Origin: Opitutales bacterium
GTDB lineage: Bacteria > Verrucomicrobiota > Verrucomicrobiia > Opitutales > UBA953
Length of the DNA: 42,492 nucleotides
Assembly: GCA_017546455.1 (NCBI GenBank)
Contig: JAFYWY010000068.1
Span: 1 to 42,492, forward strand
Reading direction: 5' to 3'
Below are positions 1 to 8,623 of this stretch, in pieces (positions within the stretch are counted from its first letter, which is position 1; every line of letters starts with the position of its first letter). The notes under the pieces are model-generated. The model was not told the origin of the DNA. It made no database searches and saw only the letters and a list, made by a program, of their open reading frames with translations. The position numbers and the translations under genes are program-made.

Positions 1-923
1 AGTAATCCCTCCCAGAGCGATGCCACGTCCTGCGGATCGGTACGTCCCTGCTCACGCCGAACTTCAGAGTCTTCGACGAAACGGCGGGCGAGCTTCGTTT
101 CCTTTTCACGATCCAATTCGCCGTATTTTCGCGGACTCAGATTTTCCTGCGGCAATCCGCTCAGCCTGGCGAGGAGATTATTGGCACTGCGCGTCAGTTT
201 TTTTTTTGAAAAAGGGGCAACCAATTTCGAACGCAGGTACTCCGGCACATCGCGCATGCTCGAGAAAATCATCACCTTCTCCGGCGGCAGTTCCGTCGGC
301 CGGGATGTCACCCAGAGGGCGTTGGCCCCGAATTCGACGGCGGGAATGATGTCTTCCGCGAGCGTATCGCCGATATGGAGCAATTCCCCGCGCGGGATAC
401 TCATTTCTCGGCATAGATTGTCGAAGGCCTCTTGGCTCGGCTTAGCGATACCGGTCTCGGAGGAAACGAAAATGCGGTCAAAAAAATGTGCGATCTGCTT
501 GTCCGCCAATGCCTTTTTCCAGCGGGAGTCGCCGTTGGAAAGCACGACCATTTTAACACCGAGAAAGCTGATTGCTTCAAGTGCCCGGACAACATCCGGC
601 ATCAGCTTCCAGTGCTCGGGCGATGCCAGCGCACGGTAAATATAGTCGGAGGCGATTTCGAACTGGCGGTTATTACAATGGCCGGCAAAAATTTCCCAAA
701 GCATCGCGCGCCAATAATCGCGGGAGCGACGTTCGCTCGTCGGACTGTTTCCGTTGACCTGCGCAACGCGACGCGCAGTATCACGTCGGGCGTTAAATTC
801 CCCGGCATCGGGAATCTCCGCAATGCCCTGCTCGCGCATCGCTTCGACACACAACTCCCCGATCGACGGAAACGGCTTCAGGAGCGTCCCCGTAAGATCG
901 AAGGAAACAACGGAAATTTTCAT
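1..923 (-). CDS. HAD-superfamily hydrolase (partial, C-terminus outside window)
   Basis: The reading frame starts at ATG 923 and runs off the window edge after 307 visible codons without a stop. All four HAD motifs are visible: motif I SFDLTGTL with the nucleophile D9, motif II VVLSNGD with S129, motif III K161 in AKPS, and motif IV HIGDTLAEDI with D186 and D191. The residue two after the nucleophile is T11, not the usual Asp that acts as general acid in HAD phosphatases. That is known in some haloacid-dehalogenase-like branches and makes the substrate uncertain. After about residue 235 there is a charged, Arg/Lys-rich extension beyond a normal HAD core. The gene begins six bases after the stop of the upstream GH13 gene on the same strand, so the two are probably cotranscribed and a sugar phosphate is a reasonable but unproven substrate. 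Confidence 0.85.
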   Translation of the reverse strand, partial: MKISVVSFDLTGTLLKPFPSIGELCVEAMREQGIAEIPDAGEFNARRDTARRVAQVNGNSPTSERRSRDYWRAMLWEIFAGHCNNRQFEIASDYIYRALASPEHWKLMPDVVRALEAISFLGVKMVVLSNGDSRWKKALADKQIAHFFDRIFVSSETGIAKPSQEAFDNLCREMSIPRGELLHIGDTLAEDIIPAVEFGANALWVTSRPTELPPEKVMIFSSMRDVPEYLRSKLVAPFSKKKLTRSANNLLARLSGLPQENLSPRKYGELDREKETKLARRFVEDSEVRREQGRTDPQDVASLWEGL

Positions 924-929
924 TGCCGT

Positions 930-3443
930 TTAGTCTTCTCCGCGAATCCAGAGCGAAACGGAGAGCGGCGGAAGCGTAAGGAATCCGCCCTCGTGCGAGA
1001 AGCCGTTTTCGGCGCTCACGCCTTCGAGATCGATCTGCTCGGAATTCGCAATCTGGCGGAAGCCTTCGAGCGCGGTCTGCTGAATTTGCACCGTTGCCGG
1101 AACCGTCTGCGGATTGAGCATGAGCGCATACTGCATTTTCCCCTGAGAGAAATCCGCATTGTAGATCGCGACGACAGCCGTGTTGCGCTGGTCCGGATAG
1201 AAGCGGAAAAACTCGCGGGAAACGTTGTTGCGCTGGCGGAAGAGACGGCCGCGCGGAGAAAGGCGGAAGCGAATCCAGCCGCACACAAAATCGTGCGTTC
1301 CTTCAAAGCGCTTCAAGCGCGCGTAGTCGAGAGCGTTTTCTTCGCCGTCGAGATAGGTGTTGTTTTTCCCGTGCTTCGTACGCAGGAAGTCCTGCCCCTC
1401 CGCGAGCATCGGCGTACCGAGAGCGGACAGGAGGAAGGCAAACATGATGTGCGTACGGCGGCGATCGGACTCGGTCGGATTTTCCGCATTCGAGTTACCG
1501 CATTCCGTGATGCGGTCGAGCCAGCAACGGTCGTCGTGCGATTCCGTGTAATTAATCGTCTGCGACGGGAAGGTCGCAAAGTATTCGGGCGATCCGGCGA
1601 GGAAGTAACGGAAACCGTCGAGATTGACGGCATTGTGGACATACTTTGCCGCGTAGTCGCGGAAACCGTCGTTCCAGGACGAAAACGTCGTCTTGCGCAA
1701 ATTGTAGGCGATATGCCCGCGGAAGCTCCACGGTTCGGCAATGAGAATCGCATCCGGGAAGCGCGTGCGCACGGTAGATTCGATGACGCGCAAGGCCGGG
1801 ACACCGATGAGCTCGGCGAGATCGAATCGGAAACCGTCCACGCCGTAGCGCTCGAGCAACCAAATAAGACTGTCGCAAACGAGCTTGCGCGACATCGGAT
1901 TGTCGGCGTCGTAGTCGTTCCCGCAACCGCTCCAATTGGTGAAATTGCCGAAGGGATCGAGGTGGAAGTAATAGTTTTTATCGACGCGGAAAAGGTGATT
2001 GGGTTCGCCGACGTGGTTGTAAACAACGTCCAGGATGACGGCCATACCCGCTTCGTGGAAGGCATCGACCAAATCGCGGAATTCTTCGATCTGAGTGCCC
2101 GCCGTCGGGTCGGACGCGTAATGGGATGCAGGCGAGAACCAATTGTTCGTCATGTACCCCCAATGATAGTCCTCGCGCTTTTCGGCGTCGAATTCCTGAA
2201 TCGGCTGGAGTTCGACGGCATTTACGCCGAGTTGCTTCAGATAACAATCGGGCGAACGGACCCATGCGGCGAGTTCGCGGAAGCCGAGGGCTTTTTTGCC
2301 GGCAAACTGCGGGAGCTTGGCAATCAGGTCGCGCAGGTGGACTTCGGTAATCACAAGGTCCGAAAGGTTCGGCGCGTGGAAAGTCTTTTTCGGGAAGCCG
2401 AGCTTATGTTCGTCCACAACGATGGCCGGACCGTTTCGGCTGCAACAGGCCTTGGCGTAGGGATCCAAAACCGGCATGTCTTCGGCAAAGGCCGAGCTGT
2501 TATCGACGTTTTTCCCGTTGATGTAATAGAAGTAGTAGCAACCCGTGAGATTGGCGTTGTATTCGCATTCCCAAAGGCCGCTTTCAATCGCCTGCAGATC
2601 GAGGCGCTGGCGCGCAATATTGCCGCTCCAGAATTCGACGCTGACCGAGAGTGCGCGCGGAGCGAAAACGCGAAAAACGGTTTTCTTGCCGTCGCGGGAA
2701 ACATGCGATCCGAGCGGAATCGGCGAAAAGATTTTCGCAATCATAAAGCCCGCATTTACGGGGATTGCGTGCGGGTGGCGTTCGCTGTTCCAAACCAGTT
2801 CTTCCGGCAGATTGAAATCGACCGGACGCTCGCAGATAAATTGGAAAACCTGATACCCCGTCTGGTTGCGCGAGGCACGCAGATTCCCGTTTCCGCCTTC
2901 GTCCAAAACCAAATTTACGGACTCCGAAGGCGGCCCGAGCCACTCACCGGCCTGCGTCACGAATTTGAATACAACGTGTTCCGAATGGTCGCCGTAAAAC
3001 ACGCGCTCCTGCGGCACGCGCAGTTCCCAAACGTCGTACTGCCCGTTGACAACGCGTTGCAAGCGCCAAGAGGAATCGCCGATCGCATTTTTCCAACCGT
3101 TGAAATTGCCGGCCACGAAGACTTCCGCATCCGGAGCAACGTAGTGCCCCTTGTACAAACGCGGATAGAGCAGAAACACGACCGTGTTTCCGTCCATATA
3201 ATAACCGTAGTTAATCCCTGCGATTTGCGGCGGAACGCGAACGATTTCGCGAATGCGCGTTCCGGAGCGCAGACTCAGCGGCGGCATTTTCTTCGAGTCG
3301 CGCCAGTCGCAGGAAAGAAAAACAATCCCCGTATTACTCGAAACCCAAAGGGCGGACTCCAGAGAAGCGTGCTCGGAGGAATTGGCGTTGGCGAGTACGG
3401 GAAGGCCCAAAAAGTTAGAAATTTTTTTTAAAATAGAAGCCAT
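930..3443 (-). CDS. GH13 alpha-glucan debranching-type enzyme (pullulanase/isoamylase-like)
   Basis: An 837-residue glycoside hydrolase of family 13. Region I is DVVYNH, region II GFRFDLAEL holds the nucleophile D541, region III LIAEPW holds the acid/base E570, and region IV ESHDD holds H636 and D637, so the catalytic set is complete. Two beta-rich modules resembling CBM48/glycogen-binding domains precede the barrel: one around residues 75-190 (AGNFNGW motif) and one around 235-310. This order is typical of enzymes that cleave or rearrange alpha-1,6 branches of glycogen or pullulan, but the exact specificity cannot be read by eye. I chose ATG 3443 (MASILKKI) because a frame reaching back to 3548 adds 35 residues with no family character. 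No signal peptide is evident, so a cytoplasmic glycogen role is likely. The HAD gene follows after six bases. Confidence 0.85.
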   Translation of the reverse strand: MASILKKISNFLGLPVLANANSSEHASLESALWVSSNTGIVFLSCDWRDSKKMPPLSLRSGTRIREIVRVPPQIAGINYGYYMDGNTVVFLLYPRLYKGHYVAPDAEVFVAGNFNGWKNAIGDSSWRLQRVVNGQYDVWELRVPQERVFYGDHSEHVVFKFVTQAGEWLGPPSESVNLVLDEGGNGNLRASRNQTGYQVFQFICERPVDFNLPEELVWNSERHPHAIPVNAGFMIAKIFSPIPLGSHVSRDGKKTVFRVFAPRALSVSVEFWSGNIARQRLDLQAIESGLWECEYNANLTGCYYFYYINGKNVDNSSAFAEDMPVLDPYAKACCSRNGPAIVVDEHKLGFPKKTFHAPNLSDLVITEVHLRDLIAKLPQFAGKKALGFRELAAWVRSPDCYLKQLGVNAVELQPIQEFDAEKREDYHWGYMTNNWFSPASHYASDPTAGTQIEEFRDLVDAFHEAGMAVILDVVYNHVGEPNHLFRVDKNYYFHLDPFGNFTNWSGCGNDYDADNPMSRKLVCDSLIWLLERYGVDGFRFDLAELIGVPALRVIESTVRTRFPDAILIAEPWSFRGHIAYNLRKTTFSSWNDGFRDYAAKYVHNAVNLDGFRYFLAGSPEYFATFPSQTINYTESHDDRCWLDRITECGNSNAENPTESDRRRTHIMFAFLLSALGTPMLAEGQDFLRTKHGKNNTYLDGEENALDYARLKRFEGTHDFVCGWIRFRLSPRGRLFRQRNNVSREFFRFYPDQRNTAVVAIYNADFSQGKMQYALMLNPQTVPATVQIQQTALEGFRQIANSEQIDLEGVSAENGFSHEGGFLTLPPLSVSLWIRGED

Positions 3444-3645
3444 GAATTTCGGGAATGCGCGAAAGATTATAGGACTTATTCGGTATTGGCAAGAAACGAA
3501 GTCTGCAAGTAGGATTTCCCGCCGAAAAGATGCATCGGAAGCTCTCACGGAGACACAGTACCGCCCGTGACAGACCCCGCATTTTCAAGTTCCGTTCGCT
3601 TTTTTCTCGCGTTTACGGCATCGGCGGGATTTTAATTTTCGCGCT

Positions 3646-4566
3646 ATGAAAACCTTTGAAAAAGACGGCTACACTTTCCAGGAATGGCGCATCGGCGCCT
3701 CCACTTTCACCGCCTGCATGACGCTCGGCGCCCGCCTTATGAGCTGGACCATCGACGTCGCCGGCAATCGCCGCGAAGTCATTCGCTGGCCCGAAAATGC
3801 GGACTTCTCCCAATACCGGAAAATCCGCGGCGGGAATCCGATTCTTTTCCCATTCATGGGCCGCAATTACGTCGAAGGAAAAAAGTTCTTCTGGAAAAAC
3901 CCCGTGGACGGCGTGGTGCGCCCGATGCCGCAGCACGGCTACGCGGTGGACGGAGCCTTTGAAATCGTCGAAGCGACGGAAAATTCCGTACGCGCCAAGT
4001 TCATTCCGAGCGAAGCTTCGCGGGAAGGCTATCCTTTCGACTACGACTTTTTTGTCATCTATCGCTTTGCGGAACTTTCGCTGGAATGCGAATTCGAATT
4101 GGTCAATCGCGGAAGCGAGCGCCTGCCTTGGTGCGCCGGTCACCACTTCTACTTCGCAATGCCGTGGCATGCCGGGCTCTCCCGCAAGGACTACGTCCTG
4201 AAAATCGACGCCAAGAAGTTCTGGCACCACGCTTCGGACGGTTCGCTCGTAAAAGCGGAAGCCCCGCGCGAACCCGTTTGCTTCGGCGATTCGGAAATCT
4301 GCGACCTGCTCTACACGAAGCTGAAAAGCAACCGCGTTGCGTTCGGTCCGAAAAGCGGCGAAGAAAACATCGTCATCCGCGTCGGCGAAAATGAAGTGCC
4401 CTCGCCGTGGACCACGGTTGTCACCTGGTCGGAAAGCGAAGATTCGCCCTTCTACTGCGTGGAACCCTGGATGGGAGCTCCGAACAGCTGCGAACACGGC
4501 AACGGCCTTCACTTTGTCGAAGCCGGCGCCTCGGAAAGCTTCAAAGTCTCCGTATCGCTGGAATAA
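3646..4566 (+). CDS. Aldose 1-epimerase / D-hexose-6-phosphate epimerase-like protein
   Basis: A 306-residue protein with the galactose-mutarotase fold pattern. The N-terminal half carries GGNPILFPFMGRN and MPQHGYA, followed by a GHHFYF segment with the candidate catalytic histidines. The C-terminal half carries VEPWMG, whose Glu is the likely catalytic base. These features fit the aldose 1-epimerase/YeaD superfamily, which interconverts alpha and beta anomers of free or phosphorylated hexoses. The protein has no signal peptide and should be cytoplasmic. It lies divergently from the GH13 gene (203 bases apart), which supports a role in sugar handling. The substrate is not determined. It ends in front of a strong bidirectional terminator. 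Confidence 0.8.
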   Translation: MKTFEKDGYTFQEWRIGASTFTACMTLGARLMSWTIDVAGNRREVIRWPENADFSQYRKIRGGNPILFPFMGRNYVEGKKFFWKNPVDGVVRPMPQHGYAVDGAFEIVEATENSVRAKFIPSEASREGYPFDYDFFVIYRFAELSLECEFELVNRGSERLPWCAGHHFYFAMPWHAGLSRKDYVLKIDAKKFWHHASDGSLVKAEAPREPVCFGDSEICDLLYTKLKSNRVAFGPKSGEENIVIRVGENEVPSPWTTVVTWSESEDSPFYCVEPWMGAPNSCEHGNGLHFVEAGASESFKVSVSLE

Positions 4567-4582
4567 GTTCCCGCCCTTTCTT

Positions 4583-4627
4583 AAAAGCAGAGCGCTCACC
4601 CTTCACCGGATGAGCGCTCTGCTTTTT
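4583..4627. terminator. Bidirectional rho-independent terminator
   Basis: The inverted repeat AAGCAGAGCGCTCA / TGAGCGCTCTGCTT has a loop of about 12 bases. An A-run precedes it and a T-run follows it. It sits between the convergent epimerase gene and coiled-coil gene and can serve both. Confidence 0.85.
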
Positions 4628-4654
4628 ATAAACTAAATCTGTCTTTAAGCTTTT

Positions 4655-5251
4655 CTAAAACCAGGAATCTTCCAATTCTTTGATACGTTCTCGCGAAATC
4701 TTGAGCTCGGATTCCGCCGCAAAATAATCTTCCTTAAGGTTTTCGAGCTCGCTTTCGCGCGTCGCCAGCGAGGTTTCCAAATCCTTCGTCAGATTGCGAG
4801 CGCGCACCAATTCGCCGGTAAGCTCGTCGCAACGTTTTTTCTCGGCTTCGAGCCGGGATTCCAAGTCGGCGACGCGCGATTTCTCGGCAGAAAGTTCGTC
4901 CGTCGCGCGGGAAGAACGTGCTTCCGCAGCCTTTTTGCCCTTTTCCTGTTCCTGCGAAAAGAGCTTCATCTTTTCCAAATCGTTATCTTTGACCAAGATG
5001 GAATTCTTGAGCGACTCGTTTTCCTCGAGTAGCTTCTTTTCGTCTTCGATCGATTCCAAATTAATCTTCTCGAGACTGCGAACCTGCTCCTTGAGCGAAT
5101 AGACCTCACGATTGGCGCTACGCAGTTTGAGAACATCCGCACGATTTTCCGCTCCTTCCGTGGAGAAGTCCGAGGATTCCAACGCGAAATACACGGCAAG
5201 CGCCGCGAAGAAGATATTCGCCAACAAAAGATAAACGGTTGATTTTTTCAT
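4655..5251 (-). CDS. Membrane-anchored coiled-coil protein of unknown function
   Basis: A 198-residue protein. Residues 1-22 (MKKSTVYLLLANIFFAALAV) form one N-terminal membrane segment or uncleaved signal anchor. Nearly all the rest is a highly charged Glu/Lys/Leu/Ser-rich sequence with heptad-like spacing, for example LRSANREVYSLKEQVRSLEK and LESRLEAEKKRCDELTGEL, which predicts a long continuous coiled coil. By the positive-inside rule the coil should lie in the periplasm. I do not recognise a family; coiled coils of this kind match many unrelated proteins. A structural or envelope-spacing role is possible but not shown. It is transcribed in the same direction as the M50 protease and TPR genes upstream of it. 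Confidence 0.75.
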   Translation of the reverse strand: MKKSTVYLLLANIFFAALAVYFALESSDFSTEGAENRADVLKLRSANREVYSLKEQVRSLEKINLESIEDEKKLLEENESLKNSILVKDNDLEKMKLFSQEQEKGKKAAEARSSRATDELSAEKSRVADLESRLEAEKKRCDELTGELVRARNLTKDLETSLATRESELENLKEDYFAAESELKISRERIKELEDSWF

Positions 5252-5315
5252 GCGGTATTAAAATAGAGATTTCATTAAACGGCGCTTTGCCCGCCCTCGC
5301 AAGCAAACGTTCCCG

Positions 5316-6053
5316 CTATGCGTTTCCGGCGAAGCACCGGGCAATCCAATCCGCAAAATGCAAAAGCGGATCAAAGCTTGCTTCGAAGATCGGACGGAAC
5401 ACGTACGAGAGGAACGAATTTCCCGGGGACGGCAAAAGAATCAGCGCGAGCAAAATCCACCAGGCGTTGGCGGCGATTTTGTAGTACGTTTCTTCCTTCA
5501 TCTTCGTCGCGTAGAACATGAGTCGGGAGCCGTCCAGCGGAGGAATCGGCATCAGATTGAAAATCATCAGCGCGAGATTGAGTTGGATAAACATGACAAA
5601 GAATGTGACCGGTGCGGTGTTTGCCGTACCGAAAACACCTGCCGAAACGCCGAGCAAAATTGCGCCGATAACGGCCAGAAGCAGGTTCATCGCCGGGCCG
5701 GCGAGCGTCGTCAGAATATCGTCTTTCATGCGCGATTCGCGGTTCGGCAAAGAAACCAGTACCGGTTTTCCCCAACCGAAAATGAACTGCGGAAGACCGC
5801 CCATCAGCGCGGGCACAAAAATCATCAACGCGGGAATGATCAGAGTCCCGGCGCGGTCGGCATGGGCGAGCGGGTTGAGCGTCACGCGCCCCATGCGTCG
5901 CGGAAGCGGGTCACCGCATTTGTCCGCCGCCCAGGCGTGTCCGAATTCATGTAATGAAATCGAAATGACAAGCGAAATGAAGAGAAGCGCCGCCCAGCGC
6001 ATGTTTTCCAAAAAGCCGCCGCCTGCGGCCAAAAACTGAAGAGTATCCGTCAT
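5316..6053 (-). CDS. Site-2 protease family (M50) intramembrane metalloprotease
   Basis: A 245-residue multi-pass membrane protein. A hydrophobic segment ends in SLHEFGHAW, giving the zinc ligands H35 and H39 and the catalytic E36. A later segment carries NLMPIPPLDGSR, the NPxxDG-type motif that supplies the third ligand (Asp). Several further hydrophobic helices are visible. This is the short Rip/YwhC-like type without PDZ domains. Family members cut membrane-embedded substrates such as anti-sigma factors, but no anti-sigma gene is seen here. The start ATG 6053 lies five bases after the stop of the TPR gene on the same strand, so the two are probably one transcription unit. Confidence 0.88.
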   Translation of the reverse strand: MTDTLQFLAAGGGFLENMRWAALLFISLVISISLHEFGHAWAADKCGDPLPRRMGRVTLNPLAHADRAGTLIIPALMIFVPALMGGLPQFIFGWGKPVLVSLPNRESRMKDDILTTLAGPAMNLLLAVIGAILLGVSAGVFGTANTAPVTFFVMFIQLNLALMIFNLMPIPPLDGSRLMFYATKMKEETYYKIAANAWWILLALILLPSPGNSFLSYVFRPIFEASFDPLLHFADWIARCFAGNA

Positions 6054-6058
6054 AGTAA

Positions 6059-7003
6059 TTATTCCTTATTCGTAGAAAGTTTTCTTTTTTCAATAATGAT
6101 TTTCCGAATGCGCGCGCAGGAATAAGCCAGGCGCTCGTCCGCAATGCCGCCCAGGATTTTCTCGCTTGCGTCGCAATTACCGAGCTCAGCGTAAGCTCGC
6201 GCTCGATGCAACTCAAGCGTACCCCGCATGAGCGTTGATTCGGCCGTTTCCGCATGGTCTTGAAGCGCCTCGGCAAGTGTTCGTTGCGCGACATTCCAAG
6301 CCTCCAGAGCTGCCTGCCATTCGGGCTTTTCAACGTCGTAAAACGATTCCGCGTAGCGCACGGCGACTTCCGGAGAGCGCGGAGCAAGCGCCCGTGCAGC
6401 CCGAAAGGCATTCTGCATAGCAGCATCCGCCGCTTCCCGCGTCTCGAAAGTCCCGTTTTTCAGGAGCGCGTCCCGAAACGCCGTTATCAACTCTCCGAAT
6501 TGCAGCTGATAAACCGCTTGGCCGGGTTCCAGTTCCGCGGCACGTTTCATCAGCGGAAAAGCTTTCAACCCGTCGCCCCGCTCTGCCGCAATCGCAGCCA
6601 GCTGCTGGTGGACAACCGCCCAATCGGGCTGAAGCTTCCGTGCTTTTTCAAAATAGTCCGCCGCGCCCGCATCGTCACCGCCGTCCCGAAGAAACTTCGC
6701 GTAGAGCACAAAGGCCTCCGCATCGTCCGGATAGCGTTTCAGGTGATTCTCGTAGCGCGCCGCAATCGGAGCCAGACGTCGGGAACGCTCCAAATCCGGA
6801 ATCCCGGGCTCCGCCAAAGACACATAGATTGCGCGCAGATCCCGTTCAATCGCGAGCAATGCGTCGCGGCGGGAACGCTCCTGCGCTTCCTTGAGCACCG
6901 ACTCAAGAGCAATGCCCGATTCCGTTTCCGCGGGAAGGCTTATCCCCGAGAACAGGAAGCAACTCAGCACGAGGCCGCACTTTGCCGGACTAAAAAAACG
7001 CAT
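6059..7003 (-). CDS. Secreted TPR-repeat protein
   Basis: A 314-residue protein from ATG 7003. The N-terminus (MRFFSPAKCGLVLSCFLFSG, then ISLPAET) is a signal peptide with a likely cleavage after SLPA. The mature part has helical repeats with TPR spacing, for example YPDDAEAFVLYAKFLRDGGD followed by a PDWAVVHQQLAAIAAERGD segment, which usually form protein-binding scaffolds. No catalytic motif is visible. An alternative start at 7012 adds three residues. The open frame extends back to 7105, but those 34 residues are not signal-like and would overlap the promoter region of the divergent glutamate dehydrogenase. It is followed closely by the M50 protease gene; a shared envelope role is inference. 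Confidence 0.75.
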   Translation of the reverse strand: MRFFSPAKCGLVLSCFLFSGISLPAETESGIALESVLKEAQERSRRDALLAIERDLRAIYVSLAEPGIPDLERSRRLAPIAARYENHLKRYPDDAEAFVLYAKFLRDGGDDAGAADYFEKARKLQPDWAVVHQQLAAIAAERGDGLKAFPLMKRAAELEPGQAVYQLQFGELITAFRDALLKNGTFETREAADAAMQNAFRAARALAPRSPEVAVRYAESFYDVEKPEWQAALEAWNVAQRTLAEALQDHAETAESTLMRGTLELHRARAYAELGNCDASEKILGGIADERLAYSCARIRKIIIEKRKLSTNKE

Positions 7004-7049
7004 TGCCGCCATTCTCGGAGAAAAAAATTTCGCAGACAAATATTTTTTA

Positions 7050-7078
7050 TTGAACAGGCCTAAATAAAATAAAATACT
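7050..7078 (+). promoter_or_regulatory. Possible sigma-70-type promoter for glutamate dehydrogenase
   Basis: TTGAAC at 7050-7055 and AATACT at 7073-7078 are separated by 17 bases. The site lies in the AT-rich gap between the divergent TPR and gdhA genes. The match is moderate only. Confidence 0.3.
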
Positions 7079-7139
7079 CTGTCCCCGCTGTTCGGAAAAA
7101 TTCACCGGACGGCGGCTTTATTTAGAATCAGAAAATTAA

Positions 7140-8486
<1,347 letters not shown>

Positions 8487-8500
8487 TCGATTCAAAACAG

Positions 8501-8538
8501 AAAACGTTCCCGTGATTCGCTTCACGGGAACGTTTTTT
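8501..8538 (+). terminator. Rho-independent terminator of gdhA
   Basis: A 15-base-pair stem AAAACGTTCCCGTGA / TCACGGGAACGTTTT (8501-8515 and 8522-8536) with a six-base loop TTCGCT, followed by further T residues. Confidence 0.9.
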
Positions 8539-8577
8539 TGTTTTCGGGATAAGCGTCGAAAGGGGAATTTCGGATAA

Positions 8578-8612
8578 ACAAAAACGCTCCTGCCGAAGCG
8601 GGAGCGTTTTTG
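8578..8612. terminator. Bidirectional terminator, mainly for the M3 peptidase gene
   Basis: The inverted repeat AAAACGCTCC / GGAGCGTTTT (8581-8590 and 8601-8610) encloses a short inner stem with loop. It lies 13 bases beyond the stop codon of the M3 peptidase gene on the minus strand. Confidence 0.8.
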
Positions 8613-8623
8613 TTTACCGGGGA

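Noticed and set aside
432-3431. A 999-codon open frame on the plus strand opposite the GH13 gene
   Set aside because: It is antisense to a gene with all GH13 catalytic motifs, and its translation is Arg/Val/Glu-rich with no recognisable domain. High GC at third positions keeps opposite frames open.
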